Assembly: GCA_022821585.1 (NCBI GenBank)
Contig: JAJEDI010000038.1
Coordinates: forward strand, 1-56,371
Direction of reading: 5' to 3'
DNA from: Caldilineaceae bacterium
GTDB lineage: Bacteria; Chloroflexota; Anaerolineae; Caldilineales; Caldilineaceae
DNA: 56,371 bases
The position numbers and the translations under genes were made by a program. The notes under the pieces are model-generated. The model saw only the letters and a list, made by a program, of their open reading frames with translations, had not been told where the DNA came from and made no database searches. Shown in pieces: positions 8,214 through 17,572 of the stretch (within the stretch, counting starts at the first letter, position 1; the number at the start of each line of letters is the position of its first letter).

Positions 8214-8873
8214 ATGGCCAACAACAGTCTGAAGCTGGCAACGCTCTGCTACGTTCAACGGCCCGGACAGACGCTGATGCTGCATAGGGTCAAGCGGGCC
8301 AACGACTACCACGAGGGCAAGTGGAACGGCCTAGGCGGCAAGTTCGAGCCGGGGGAATCGCCGGAAGAGTGCGTGGTACGTGAAGTTTACGAGGAGAGCG
8401 GGCTCGTTTGCCTCGATCCATCGCTGCGCGGTCAAATCACTTTTCCCAATTTTGACGGTGAGGCCGACTGGTACGTATGGCTCTTCCTTGCCCCAGATTG
8501 GACCGGGGAGCTACGCGACTCTCTAGAGGGAAGGCTTGCCTGGATCGACAACGACCGCTTGCTGGACCTGAATTTGTGGGCGGGTGACAGGATGTTTATC
8601 CCGTGGCTGTTCGAGGACCGTTTCTTTTCGGCGAAATTTCTGTACGAAGGCGGAGAATTTCAGGGTTATGAGGCCACCTTCTACGAGATAGACGGACGAA
8701 TCGAGCGCGTGAGTTACGAGCATCGAGACAAGGCCGCGGGGACCGGATTCGTCCCGATTTACGAGCCGGTGGACGATACTTTCTGCTGGCTTTGCGGTAG
8801 CGGTGTAACCAAACGTCACTGCAAGATCATATGTACTCAGTGCGGGTTCACACGCGACTGCAGCGATCCTTAG
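8214..8873 (+). CDS. Nudix hydrolase with C-terminal zinc ribbon
   Basis: The 219-aa protein has a perfect Nudix box at residues 42-64: Gly42, five residues, Glu48, seven residues, then REVYEESGL. The fold up to about residue 160 resembles 8-oxo-dGTP diphosphatases (MutT/MTH1-like), as suggested by GKWNGLGGKFEPGE. The last 30 residues form a separate cysteine-rich unit (C191, C194, C203, C207, C210, C216) with CxxC pairs, a probable zinc ribbon not normally part of MutT. Its ATG is two bases after the E1-beta stop. It is predicted to cleave a nucleoside diphosphate derivative; the ribbon's partner is unknown. Confidence 0.85.
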   Translation: MANNSLKLATLCYVQRPGQTLMLHRVKRANDYHEGKWNGLGGKFEPGESPEECVVREVYEESGLVCLDPSLRGQITFPNFDGEADWYVWLFLAPDWTGELRDSLEGRLAWIDNDRLLDLNLWAGDRMFIPWLFEDRFFSAKFLYEGGEFQGYEATFYEIDGRIERVSYEHRDKAAGTGFVPIYEPVDDTFCWLCGSGVTKRHCKIICTQCGFTRDCSDP

Positions 8874-8963
8874 AGATCTGCTGCTGACTCTCGGTGGGTC
8901 CCTGTTCTCGGCAAAGGGGACAGGCATAGGCTTGCATCGAGACAGTTTCCAGCGATTTCTCTG

Positions 8964-10988
8964 TTACCCAGCCAGGGCTTTCTCACCGGCGGCGAGTACC
9001 TCCAAGATGCGGTCCGTGTCATAGACACAGCCGCCCCACGTGCCACCGCTCACGGCCTGCAGTGCCGCCCACAGTCGTGTATCGTTAGGGAGTCTCGGGT
9101 CGGCGGACAGATCGGGATGCAGTGAACGGCTGTCTAACAGTTCGGAGCCGGCATCGCGCTGCGCGGCTGCGTCCGACCCGTTGCCACTAACTCCACTTCC
9201 ATTGCTGATAGGCGGGGCCAAGATGTCCAAGCTGCCCTGCAGGTTGACGGTGTCCACTTCGATCTGAATCATATCTCCTTCCCGCACCCGTCCAATCGCG
9301 CCACCTGCCAGGGCCTCGGGGCCAATGTGGCCGATGCAGGCGCCGGTGCTGACGCCGGAGAAACGAGCATCGGTGATGAGAGCCACCTGCTTTCCGAAGG
9401 GCAGATAACGAAGGGCCGACGTCAGCTGATAGGTCTCCTCCATTCCGCTTCCCATCGGGCCGCAACCCATCAAGACAATCACGTCTCCTGCCTGAACCGC
9501 CTTCTCATGGTTGCCTTTGATGGCGGCAATCGCCTCGCGCTCGCTGGTAAAGACCCTGGCCGGGCCAGTCTTGCGGTAGACGCCGTCTGAGTCGACCACT
9601 GAGGGATCGATTGCCGTGCTCTTGATTACCGAACCCTCGGGAGCCAGGTTGCCGGTGGGGAAGGTAACGGTACTGGTCAGCCCACGCGCTGCCGCGGTCT
9701 TTGGGTCCATGATGACGTCGTCGGGGTCGACTCCATCGGCCGAGAAGAGGCGTTCACGCAGCCGCTTGCGGCGTTCGCTGCTCTGCCATTCGTCGAGCAG
9801 TTCATCGAGCGGTCGGCCATGGACGGTAAGGGCGTCCAGCTGCAGTAGATCCAGGTCGCGCAGGTGGAGCATCACCTCGGGCACGCCGCCGGCGAGGAAG
9901 GCCTGGACAGTGGGATGGCCCTTGGGCCCGTTGGGCAGGACGTCGACGAGGCGGGGCACATTCGCGTTGATTCGCTGCCAGTTGGAGACGCTGGGGCGGG
10001 GCAGACCGGCGGCGTGGGCGACGGCGGGGATGTGTAGGAGCAGGTTGGTCGATCCCCCGAAGGCTGCGTGTACGACCATGGCGTTGTGGAGTGCTTTTTC
10101 TGTGAGAATGTCGGCGCAGGCGACTTCGTTTTCGTGTAGTGAAACTAAGGCCCGCGCTGAACGATCGGCTGCATCCCTCCATATAGGTTGACCGGACGGC
10201 GCCAAGGCGGCATGCATCAGAGTAAGACCCAGGGCCTCGGCTACAACCTGAGATGTGGCGGCTGTACCGAGAAACTGGCAGCCACCTCCGGGCGAGGCGC
10301 AGGCGCGGCAACCCAGTTCGGCGGCCTCTTCCATTGTGATTTCGCCGTGAGAGAAGCGGGCGCCGATAGTCTGCACTTTGCCGGCGTCTTCGCCGTCGCT
10401 GGGGGGCAGAGTCACGCCGCCAGGCACCAGCACTACGGGTAGTTCCCGTTGTGCCGCGAGGGCGATCATCATCGCCGGCAGACCCTTGTCGCAAGTGGCC
10501 ACGCCCATTACTCCCTTTCGGGTAGGCAAAGAACGTATCAGGCGGCGTAGTACGATGGCGGCGTCATTGCGGTAGGGAAGGGAGTCCATCATACCGGTCG
10601 TGCCCTGTGAGCGGCCGTCACAAGGGTCAGTGACGAAACCGGCAAAGGGCACCATGCCAAGATCCTTGAGTCGCGCGGCCGCGGCCTCCATTAGAAGCCC
10701 GACCTCCCAGTGGCCGGTATGGAAACCGAGCGCGACCGGTGTGCCGTCCGGTGCACGGATACCGCCCTGCGTGCTGAGGATGAGGAACTCCGGATTACGC
10801 AGCCGCCGGGGGTTCCAGCCCATGCCGGCGTCCTGCGTGAGCCCGAAGATGTCGCCGCTGGGGGCGTTGCGCAGGAACTCTTCGTCGAGGGGCAGGGAGC
10901 CGGTTGGGCCCTGGGCGTTGGTCTGGACGTCGAAGAGGCTGCTGTCGTCGTTGTCTACCGGGATCCGGCTGGAATTGTTGGCGGCCAT
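8964..10988 (-). CDS. yjhG: YjhG/YagF-type dehydratase (D-xylonate/aldonate dehydratase, IlvD/Edd family)
   Basis: This 674-aa protein matches YjhG/YagF along its length: [16 protein letters not shown] near the start, then DPCDGR (Cys123), TCDKG (Cys166) and GGGCQFLG (Cys237), the three iron-sulphur cluster cysteines. [20 protein letters not shown] and [16 protein letters not shown] near the end are also conserved. The family dehydrates aldonates such as D-xylonate to 2-keto-3-deoxy acids. A Gly/Ser-rich insertion lies at about residues 596-612. AAAGGA lies upstream of the ATG, and a promoter-like pair (11054-11082) fits. Nearby lactonases and a uronate dehydrogenase support a sugar-acid pathway; the exact aldonate is inferred. 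Confidence 0.92.
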   Translation of the reverse strand: MAANNSSRIPVDNDDSSLFDVQTNAQGPTGSLPLDEEFLRNAPSGDIFGLTQDAGMGWNPRRLRNPEFLILSTQGGIRAPDGTPVALGFHTGHWEVGLLMEAAAARLKDLGMVPFAGFVTDPCDGRSQGTTGMMDSLPYRNDAAIVLRRLIRSLPTRKGVMGVATCDKGLPAMMIALAAQRELPVVLVPGGVTLPPSDGEDAGKVQTIGARFSHGEITMEEAAELGCRACASPGGGCQFLGTAATSQVVAEALGLTLMHAALAPSGQPIWRDAADRSARALVSLHENEVACADILTEKALHNAMVVHAAFGGSTNLLLHIPAVAHAAGLPRPSVSNWQRINANVPRLVDVLPNGPKGHPTVQAFLAGGVPEVMLHLRDLDLLQLDALTVHGRPLDELLDEWQSSERRKRLRERLFSADGVDPDDVIMDPKTAAARGLTSTVTFPTGNLAPEGSVIKSTAIDPSVVDSDGVYRKTGPARVFTSEREAIAAIKGNHEKAVQAGDVIVLMGCGPMGSGMEETYQLTSALRYLPFGKQVALITDARFSGVSTGACIGHIGPEALAGGAIGRVREGDMIQIEVDTVNLQGSLDILAPPISNGSGVSGNGSDAAAQRDAGSELLDSRSLHPDLSADPRLPNDTRLWAALQAVSGGTWGGCVYDTDRILEVLAAGEKALAG

Positions 10989-11053
10989 TGTGTTTTCCTT
11001 TGCAAAAATCGTACCTTTTTTTGTTGTACTTATTCATGTTCGTTTGCTTGCTC

Positions 11054-11082
11054 TTTATAGCACGGCCGTTTAAGATGGACAA
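11054..11082 (-). promoter_or_regulatory. Candidate promoter of the YjhG-type gene, with palindrome in spacer
   Basis: On the minus strand, TTGTCC (11077-11082), a 17-base spacer and TATAAA (11054-11059) form a sigma-70-like pair 66 bases upstream of the ATG. The spacer contains the perfect 8-bp palindrome ACGGCCGT (11062-11069), placed where a repressor could block RNA polymerase. Confidence 0.45.
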
Positions 11083-11127
11083 CCACTAACGGGGCCTTAT
11101 TTCTTGTAGACGTTCGGAGTATATTGG

Positions 11128-11862
11128 ATGAATAGAGTGAGGAAGCAGGATGCCTTCGGTCTTCTCCTAACCGACCATCTTGCAGGTGAAGGTTGCCATG
11201 AGTTTATCGAGAGGGATGACGGCTATCTCATGGCAACAAACAATTTGCCCGCCTACTTTTCGCCTTACACGGAATGGCCTCCCCGACTGCAGCAAGCGAT
11301 GACATTTGTGCGCGGCCGCGTCTTGGATGTGGGCGTGGGAGCAGGCCGCTTTGCGCTATATCTGCAGGAAAGAGGCCATGAAGTGGTTGGCATCGATGTG
11401 TCGCCGGGCGCGCTCGAGATCTGCCGAAAGCGGGGCGTTAAGGATGTGAAGCACTTACCCTTCCACAAGGTTGACAGATCCCTTGGTACTTTCGACACCA
11501 TTCTGATGATGGGTAACAACTTCGGTCTGTTTGCAAACCCCCGCCGGGCAAAGTGGATGCTTCGGCGCCTCAAGAAGCTAACCAGTCAAAACGCACGTAT
11601 TGTGGCGGAGTCGCTCGACATCTATGGAACAGACAAGCCAGAGCATCTTGGCTATCATGACCGAAACCGCCAGAGGGGGAGGATGGCCGGCGAGGTTCGC
11701 CTGCGCGTTCGCTACCGCCAGATGATCGGCGACTGGTTCGACTATCTGATGGTTTCTCAAGCGGAGATGCAGGAGATCGTGGAGGGTACCGGTTGGCGCG
11801 TTGCTGAATTCATAGGCGGAACCGGCGGGCAATACGTTGGCGTAATAGAAAAAGTGGGTTGA
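11128..11862 (+). CDS. Class I SAM-dependent methyltransferase
   Basis: A 244-aa protein with a Rossmann-type methyltransferase core. Motif I is VLDVGVGAGRFALYL (about residues 65-79), followed by the acidic end of strand 2 in VVGIDVSPGALEICRKRG, and then FDTILMMGNNFGLF. The first 40 residues precede the domain. GGAG lies eight bases before the ATG, which supports the long start, though ATG 11230 is an alternative. Substrate unknown. It is divergent from the dehydratase gene and read in the same direction as the uronate dehydrogenase-like gene. Confidence 0.82.
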   Translation: MNRVRKQDAFGLLLTDHLAGEGCHEFIERDDGYLMATNNLPAYFSPYTEWPPRLQQAMTFVRGRVLDVGVGAGRFALYLQERGHEVVGIDVSPGALEICRKRGVKDVKHLPFHKVDRSLGTFDTILMMGNNFGLFANPRRAKWMLRRLKKLTSQNARIVAESLDIYGTDKPEHLGYHDRNRQRGRMAGEVRLRVRYRQMIGDWFDYLMVSQAEMQEIVEGTGWRVAEFIGGTGGQYVGVIEKVG

Positions 11863-11917
11863 TCCGGCAGGGCGTCGTTGATTGCCTGCCTCTCAATTGT
11901 CACATGAGGCTTTTCTT

Positions 11918-12655
11918 ATGACTCGTAAGATCCTTCTTACCGGTGCGGCCGGTAAAATTGGGAGTTTTTTCCGCAATACCTATGCAGACGCCTACAGATT
12001 CGTCCTCACAGATATAGCCGAACCGGAGGATGCGAAGGGCGCTCCATTCACGCGGGCGGATTTGAGCGATTTCGATGCGATTCGACCGCTTTTTGAAGGC
12101 GTCGACACCGTGGTCCACCTAGGGGCGGACCCGAGCATGGACGCCAGCTGGGAGAGTCTCTTACCCAACAATGTCATTGCCACCTACAATGTGTTTGAAG
12201 CCGCCCATCAGGCCGGTTGCCGGCGGGTTGTCTACGCGAGCAGCATCAATGCAGTGTTAGGTTATCCACGCGATCAGCAGGTTCATACCAGCCAGCCTGT
12301 CTATCCCATAAACCTGTATGGCGCGACTAAGTGCTGGGGCGAGGCCTTAGCGCGCTATTATTCGGCCGCGCACGGTCTTTCCTCACTCTGTCTCCGGTTC
12401 GGGGCGGTACAGGACCGTGACTCGGAATGGATCCACTGGGATCACGAGTATGTAGAGATCATTCAAACGTTGGAGGACAATGCAAGCTTGATCGCGGCGG
12501 CGGTCGAGGCAGGCGACGACGTTCTGTTTGGCAACTTTCACGGCATTTCGGACAACCGCTACAAGCGCCTGGACATGACTGACACGAAGGCGATCCTCAA
12601 TTACAAGCCTCAGGACGACGCCTTCGAAATGGCGCGTCGCCGCGGAAACCTGTAG
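11918..12655 (+). CDS. NAD-dependent uronate dehydrogenase-like SDR
   Basis: A 245-aa extended short-chain dehydrogenase. TGAAGKIGS (residues 8-16) is the nucleotide-binding loop, VVYASSINAVLGYP holds the catalytic-type serine, and YGATK gives Tyr134 and Lys138. The ending, NRYKRLDMTDTKAILNYKPQDDAF, in its parts resembles hexuronate dehydrogenases, which oxidise glucuronate or galacturonate to the aldarolactone. Lactonases and a sugar-acid dehydratase nearby fit that role, but related SDRs act on other sugars. The frame opens at 11882; ATG 11918 is preferred because the Rossmann strand starts right after it and GAGG lies just upstream. Confidence 0.78.
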   Translation: MTRKILLTGAAGKIGSFFRNTYADAYRFVLTDIAEPEDAKGAPFTRADLSDFDAIRPLFEGVDTVVHLGADPSMDASWESLLPNNVIATYNVFEAAHQAGCRRVVYASSINAVLGYPRDQQVHTSQPVYPINLYGATKCWGEALARYYSAAHGLSSLCLRFGAVQDRDSEWIHWDHEYVEIIQTLEDNASLIAAAVEAGDDVLFGNFHGISDNRYKRLDMTDTKAILNYKPQDDAFEMARRRGNL

Positions 12656-12688
12656 CTTGGCCCGTTCTTGCTTTCCAGCGCCGACTGC

Positions 12689-12910
12689 TTACCCGAGTGC
12701 CTTCAGTTCGGCGTCAATAGCCAGCAGCTTATCCTGGGAAAGGCCTGCTTCCACCGCCTCCGGATAGTAGGAGATCTGCTGCAAGGTCAATTGCATTGCC
12801 ATGGGAAGGTCCGGATGTGATGAGGCACCGGGCATGTGCTTCTCCAGGACCGCCTTGGCCCGCTCATCGCTCAGAATTTCCTGCAGTGTTGAGTGAATGC
12901 TGTAGGACAC
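12689..12910 (-). CDS. Small helical protein often linked to carbohydrate genes
   Basis: A 73-aa protein (STLQEILSDERAKAVLEKHM, then SHPDLPMAMQLTLQQISYYP) that looks all-helical. Similar stretches occur at the C terminus of some glycoside hydrolases and as free-standing small proteins in sugar clusters; the function is unknown. The start is GTG, with GGAG six to nine bases upstream. It lies just downstream of the SMP-30 gene on the same strand (27-base gap), so the two are probably one transcript. Confidence 0.6.
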   Translation of the reverse strand: MSYSIHSTLQEILSDERAKAVLEKHMPGASSHPDLPMAMQLTLQQISYYPEAVEAGLSQDKLLAIDAELKALG

Positions 12911-12937
12911 TGGGTATCTCCTTCTTCTTGTTTGAAT

Positions 12938-13918
12938 TTACGGCTGCTGAGCGCCGGTCGTTTCAACGTATACTGCGTAAAGCGACTGGCTGCCTGCCAT
13001 AAACAGTCTGTTCTTTCCCGCTCCGCCAAAACAGAGATTCGCGCAGATTTCGGGCAGATGGATTTGCCCGATGCGGGTTCCGTCCGGCGCGTAACAGTGG
13101 GCGCCGTCGAAGCCAGGCCCGGCCCAACCGGCCGCGGCCCAGAGGTTGCCGTCTTCATCGCAACGAATGCCGTCGGCCATGCCGGGATTCATGTCGACAA
13201 AGACGCGGCCATTTTCGAGGCGGTTATCGGGGGTGACGTCGAAGACCCGGATGTGGGACGGGCCGTTTGGATCATGGGAGCGTCCCGTATCCACGATGTA
13301 CAGGAGGTCCTCGTCAGGCGAGAAGCAGAGCCCGTTTGGGCGCAGAAAGTCGTCGGCTACGATTGTTGCCTCACCAGTTTCAGGGTCCAGACGATAGACG
13401 CGGGTGGGGAGCTCCGCCTCGGCGACCTTGCCTTCATAGTTGAGCATGATTCCGTAGCCTGGGTCGGTGAACCAGACGCTGCCGTCTGAGTGGACCACGA
13501 CATCGTTGGGAGAGCTGAGCCTTTTGCCTTCAAAGCTGTCCATCAAGACAGTGATCGAGCCGTCGTGCTCGGTGCGTGATACCCGGCGGCCGGTGTGCTC
13601 GCAGGTCACGAGCCTACCTTGCCGATCGCGGGTATTGCCGTTACTGTGGCGGGAGGGGCTGCGGTAGACGCTTACTTCCCGGCTCTCTTCGGTCCAGCGC
13701 AACATTCGATTGTTGGGGATGTCGCTCCAGATCAGACACCGGGCGTCTCCGAACCACACTGGGCCTTCCGCCCAGCGGCATCCTGTGAAAAGTCGTTCGA
13801 CAACAGCGTTGCCAATTCTGTACTTGCTGAAGCGGTCGTCAAGCACCTCGACAGCGGGGTCGGGGTAGCGAACGACTCCTCCGCTCCAATCCCTATCTGC
13901 CAGCGATGGCGTGGACAT
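12938..13918 (-). CDS. SMP-30/gluconolactonase family protein (second copy)
   Basis: A 326-aa SMP-30-type lactonase. The metal and propeller motifs are RWAEGPVWFGD, LSSPNDVVVHSDGSVWFTDP, RPNGLCFSPDEDLLY, and MADGIRCDEDGNLWA. It has an extra stretch of about 25 residues at the N terminus compared with the copy at 2999-3886. AAGGAG lies before the ATG. It lies between a uronate dehydrogenase-like gene and an SLC13-type permease, so it may open the lactone produced by the dehydrogenase; that link is inference. Confidence 0.9.
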   Translation of the reverse strand: MSTPSLADRDWSGGVVRYPDPAVEVLDDRFSKYRIGNAVVERLFTGCRWAEGPVWFGDARCLIWSDIPNNRMLRWTEESREVSVYRSPSRHSNGNTRDRQGRLVTCEHTGRRVSRTEHDGSITVLMDSFEGKRLSSPNDVVVHSDGSVWFTDPGYGIMLNYEGKVAEAELPTRVYRLDPETGEATIVADDFLRPNGLCFSPDEDLLYIVDTGRSHDPNGPSHIRVFDVTPDNRLENGRVFVDMNPGMADGIRCDEDGNLWAAAGWAGPGFDGAHCYAPDGTRIGQIHLPEICANLCFGGAGKNRLFMAGSQSLYAVYVETTGAQQP

Positions 13919-14004
13919 GTAGATTTCTCCTTATTGAAAGACGGCGAGTAGGCGTCCTGCTCCTGCGGGACATTATCGCAGACCAGCCGCCACGGTGCAC
14001 AGAA

Positions 14005-15945
14005 TCACAAGGGCCAGAAAATAGGTATCAGAACAGTAGCCAGCCCCCACATAATGACCGTCAACGGAATCCCGATGCGCAGATAGTCGCCGAACGTGTA
14101 TCCGCCAGCTCCTCTAACGATCGCGTTTGTCTGGTATCCCATTGGCGTCATAAAGCTGGCCGAAGCCCCAAAGGCGATCGTCATCAACAGCGGTTGCGGA
14201 TTGACTTGCAATGTGGAGGCCATGGAAAGCGCGATTGGGGTGAGGAGCACTGCGACGGCATTGTTACTGATCAGCTGAGTCAGAAGGCTAGTGAAGAGAT
14301 AGAAAAGTGAGAGCATGACGACCGGGCTGACCTGGCCGGAAACTGCAATGAGTTGGTCCACGAGCAGCTGAGCAAGTCCAGTCTTTTGCATCGCTATCCC
14401 CATGGGGATCGTGCCGGCTAGCAGCAACAGAGTTGACCCGTCGAGTGACGACATCGCCTCGTCGGTTCGTAGACAGCGTGTAGCAACCATCAGTGCAGCA
14501 CCGCCAAGCGCCAGCATGACGATTGGTATCTCCGTCAAACTGGCCAAGAGGATAACTGCCCCCATGATGATAAGGGCAAGGCGGTTCTTCGCACGTCGGA
14601 CGATTACCGACTCCACACCCTCGACAAGAAGAAGCTTAAAGATCTCGCTCACTGCGTGCAGGCCGGACCGGGTACCCTGCAAGAGCAGGACATCCCCGCT
14701 ATTGAGGCGTGCATGCCGCGGGCCGACTCGGCGTTGCCCGCCTCTGCGCTGCAAGCCCAGTACATGAACCTGGTGGCTTTCTTCGAATTCCAACTGTGCC
14801 AATTGGCGACCGATGGCAACCGAGTCCGGCAAAATGACCGCCTCAACAATTCGGGTAGATGGTAACGCGCCTGCCGACCTCTCGGATGGGGGCGGCGCAA
14901 ACTGCCCCGGTTCCGACACAAAGGCTGAGTAGGTTTCGATGAAGCGGGCGATGACAGGCGGCGCACCGCAAATGACCAGTACGTCGCCCTCCTGTATTCG
15001 AAGCAGCTCGGCCTCCTCCGGCTCAAAGCGTCTGACCAGTCCAAAGCGAGACGGTTGGGGACGCCGGGCGCGATGGGGTCTGCCGTCACGCAGAAGCTCG
15101 AGCAGTTCGATGCTGTCCTGCGCCGATTCACCGTCGTTACGCAGCGCTCCGCGCAAATGAGTCAGGCGCCGGTGGTGGCGCTCCGACCTGCGCCGCGAAA
15201 ATCGGACTCCTGCGGCCTGGCTAAACAGTTCGCCAACGTTCTGGCCGAGAAGTGGGCTTGTTTTTTCTACCAGCAGTTCGGAGACGAAAGGTGTGCTCTG
15301 GTGGCGGCCTTCTCCGAGGCTGCCGGCAGGGGACCTGTCGGGCAGCAACTTCTGGCTTGTCAAGACGACGAAAACTCCGCCTGCGACTGTAAATATCAGG
15401 CCGAGCGGGGTGAAAGTTAAAAGGTTGAAGCCAGGTCCACCGGCTGCGCGGTAAAGGTCATCGACCAGGATGTTGGTGCTTGTTCCAAGCAGCGTTATGG
15501 TACCGCCCAACACGGCAAAATAGCTGAGGGGGATGAGCAGCTTGGATGGCTGAATCCGGAAACGCTGGCTCAGTGAGAGTACGACCGGCGCCATCATGAC
15601 GACCACCGGCGTGTTGTTCATGATGGCGCTGGCCAGAGGAATGACGCCGCCCAGCAGGATTAGCAACCTACGGGGACTGCCGCCTGAGAAACGGGCCAGG
15701 CCAATTGTAACGATCTCCAGCGCGCCTGTACGAAGCAGCCCGCCGCTGATCACGAACATGGCGCCTACCGTCAGCGTGGCGGTGCTGGCGAATCCGGACA
15801 AGGCTTCGCCAGAGTCCAGGATGCCGGTCAGGGCAAGGGCCGCGATGGCAAGAGCAGAGGTCGTCTCCGTTGCCAGCCAGTCGGTCAGATAGAGATAGGT
15901 CGCCACAACAAGAATGACGACAAGAACAATCATGTCGGCGGTCAT
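14005..15945 (-). CDS. SLC13/DASS-type permease with central RCK_C domains
   Basis: This 646-aa protein has about five N-terminal membrane segments, a soluble middle of about 240 residues, and about six C-terminal segments. The two halves carry the family signatures IMNNTPVVVMMAPV and LISNNAVAVLLTPI. The middle holds two TrkA-C (RCK_C)-like modules, visible at RIQEGDVLVICG and RLNSGDVLLLQG. The first module has an unusual Arg/His-rich insertion (RFSRRRSERHHRR onward, about 50 residues). The family imports dicarboxylates, sulphate or related anions with sodium. A sugar-acid or dicarboxylate substrate is suggested only by the neighbours. Confidence 0.85.
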   Translation of the reverse strand: MTADMIVLVVILVVATYLYLTDWLATETTSALAIAALALTGILDSGEALSGFASTATLTVGAMFVISGGLLRTGALEIVTIGLARFSGGSPRRLLILLGGVIPLASAIMNNTPVVVMMAPVVLSLSQRFRIQPSKLLIPLSYFAVLGGTITLLGTSTNILVDDLYRAAGGPGFNLLTFTPLGLIFTVAGGVFVVLTSQKLLPDRSPAGSLGEGRHQSTPFVSELLVEKTSPLLGQNVGELFSQAAGVRFSRRRSERHHRRLTHLRGALRNDGESAQDSIELLELLRDGRPHRARRPQPSRFGLVRRFEPEEAELLRIQEGDVLVICGAPPVIARFIETYSAFVSEPGQFAPPPSERSAGALPSTRIVEAVILPDSVAIGRQLAQLEFEESHQVHVLGLQRRGGQRRVGPRHARLNSGDVLLLQGTRSGLHAVSEIFKLLLVEGVESVIVRRAKNRLALIIMGAVILLASLTEIPIVMLALGGAALMVATRCLRTDEAMSSLDGSTLLLLAGTIPMGIAMQKTGLAQLLVDQLIAVSGQVSPVVMLSLFYLFTSLLTQLISNNAVAVLLTPIALSMASTLQVNPQPLLMTIAFGASASFMTPMGYQTNAIVRGAGGYTFGDYLRIGIPLTVIMWGLATVLIPIFWPL

Positions 15946-16382
15946 GAAGACTGTGTTTTCGGAGGAACGGTGCCTTTGGCGTTTCTACGCTGGACGATGC
16001 TGCAATACCGCATTGACTGCAAACAGGTGGAATCAGGAACCGAGGGAAGCTGTTGTCGCAAATCGGTGGCACCAAACCTTCCAGAGTCTGCTCTCCTCAT
16101 CTGTCCATCTTCGCATAGTTGATTGACAGTATTGCGCAGTCTGAATCGCAATTTCTGAGGGGAGTCGGTAATCAGGATACTGTCTTGCCTATAGTGAGTC
16201 AAACCTGCGAGTGCCTTGGAAAGGGGCATTGAGGCAACATCTGCGAATTTCACAGTTGCTCGAAAACGGGTTGACGCCGACAGGCCGCCGTGCTATGGTT
16301 CGTGTATTCATTTCACAGATACCCAGCCTCAAGAAGGGCACTAAACTTGCTCCTTGGAAAGGATTTGCGGGAGGGCCGAGAT
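15946..16382. other. Divergent intergenic region between permease and Asp-box gene
   Basis: These 437 bases separate two divergent genes. Apart from a promoter-like pair at 16271-16299 and a weaker TTGACA at 16123-16128 without a good -10, I see nothing in them. Confidence 0.4.
16271..16299 (+). promoter_or_regulatory. Candidate sigma-70-type promoter of the Asp-box gene
   Basis: TTGACG (16271-16276), 17-base spacer, TATGGT (16294-16299), 83 bases before the ATG at 16383. It matches five and four of six consensus bases. Confidence 0.4.
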
Positions 16383-17456
16383 ATGAGCTTTTCGAATAGA
16401 GATGGCACCCCAACTGACCGTTGGATTGACCCAGTGTGTAAGCAGCTGGAGATGGACGCAAGCCGACCCTTTATCAGGCTGTCTGACGGGAGCCTCATGG
16501 CAGTCGCCGGCAACGCTACAATTATCAGCACAGATGACGGAGCCACATGGCAAGCGCCGCGTCCGATGTTCCGCGCCGACGGCCACGACATGCCACCCCC
16601 CGGGCCGGGAATCCCGAGAAACGCGGGTCAGTTATTGGCGACTCGCGACGGGGTTCTGGTCTTCGTCTGGATGGACGAGCGGGTACTGAATTGGGACGAT
16701 GAGAGCCGTGAACCGGGCGCCGACGCACGCGGAGACCTTTGGGCAATCCGCAGCCTCGACGGCGGCGCCACCTGGGTTGATCGCCAGCTTCTTTTCCACG
16801 GAGTGTGCGGTCATCCTCCCATCAACATGATTGAAACCGTCAACGGCAGAATTGTTGTAACAAACCAGTTCTATCTGCGCCACCCTGGGAGGAATGTAAT
16901 TCGTGTCTACTCGTCAGGGGATGGAGGGAAGAGCTGGCGAGGCAGCAACTTCATAGACCTTGGCGGTCATGGTCACCATGACGGCGCGTTCGAGCCGACA
17001 TTCGTACAGAGGCGGGACGGCACACTCTGGATGCTTATTCGCACGAATTGGGATCGATTCTGGGAAGCGGTTTCCAAAGACGACGGGCTTTCGTGGCGTA
17101 CGATTCGCCCGAGTTCGATCGAGGCGAGCACGTCACCGGGCTATCTGACCCGTCTACAGAGCGGCCGGCTTCTACTTGTTTGGAACCGTCTCTATCCTGA
17201 GGGGTCTGACAGTTCCCCTCGCCGAAGCGGTCAATTGTCGGAAGACGAAGCGAGCTGGCATCGTGAGGAGCTGTCGGTTTCCGTCTCCGAAGATGATGGT
17301 GTCAGTTGGTCGGCACCCCGGGTCATTGCCCGTGAGAAAGACGCCTGGATATCCTATCCGTACGTATTTGAGCATGCCCCTGGCCAACTTTGGATCTTGA
17401 CCGGTCAGGGCGATCTGCGGTTGCGTGTAGCCGAAGAGGACTTATTTGGGAGTTGA
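16383..17456 (+). CDS. Asp-box (BNR) repeat protein of sialidase fold
   Basis: A 357-aa protein with five Asp boxes of the form S-x-D-x-G-x-[TS]-W: STDDGATW, SLDGGATW, SGDGGKSW, SKDDGLSW and SEDDGVSW. Each marks a propeller blade of a sialidase-like fold. There is no signal peptide, so it is probably cytosolic. The canonical sialidase FRIP arginine motif is not evident, so the protein may be a different hydrolase or a binding propeller. The frame opens at 16290; ATG 16383 is chosen because GGGAGGG lies seven bases before it. Neighbouring lactonase, dehydrogenase and permease genes suggest a carbohydrate role. Confidence 0.8.
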   Translation: MSFSNRDGTPTDRWIDPVCKQLEMDASRPFIRLSDGSLMAVAGNATIISTDDGATWQAPRPMFRADGHDMPPPGPGIPRNAGQLLATRDGVLVFVWMDERVLNWDDESREPGADARGDLWAIRSLDGGATWVDRQLLFHGVCGHPPINMIETVNGRIVVTNQFYLRHPGRNVIRVYSSGDGGKSWRGSNFIDLGGHGHHDGAFEPTFVQRRDGTLWMLIRTNWDRFWEAVSKDDGLSWRTIRPSSIEASTSPGYLTRLQSGRLLLVWNRLYPEGSDSSPRRSGQLSEDEASWHREELSVSVSEDDGVSWSAPRVIAREKDAWISYPYVFEHAPGQLWILTGQGDLRLRVAEEDLFGS

Positions 17457-17572
17457 CGCTGAAGAGCCGATTGCGAGCCACCGGCGATTCCGTCTGTGGG
17501 GATACATCATGCCCAATATGAGCAACCGGGACCCGGCCTCAAACCGAGAGGGGCTCGGAGAGAGAATAAGAG

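Noticed and set aside
8874..8963. Terminator between the Nudix gene and the dehydratase
   Set aside because: A CCTGT/ACAGG hairpin is possible, but there is no T-run and the stem is short.
16383..17456. Calling the Asp-box protein a true sialidase
   Set aside because: Asp boxes only show the fold; the catalytic arginine motif and a signal peptide are not evident.
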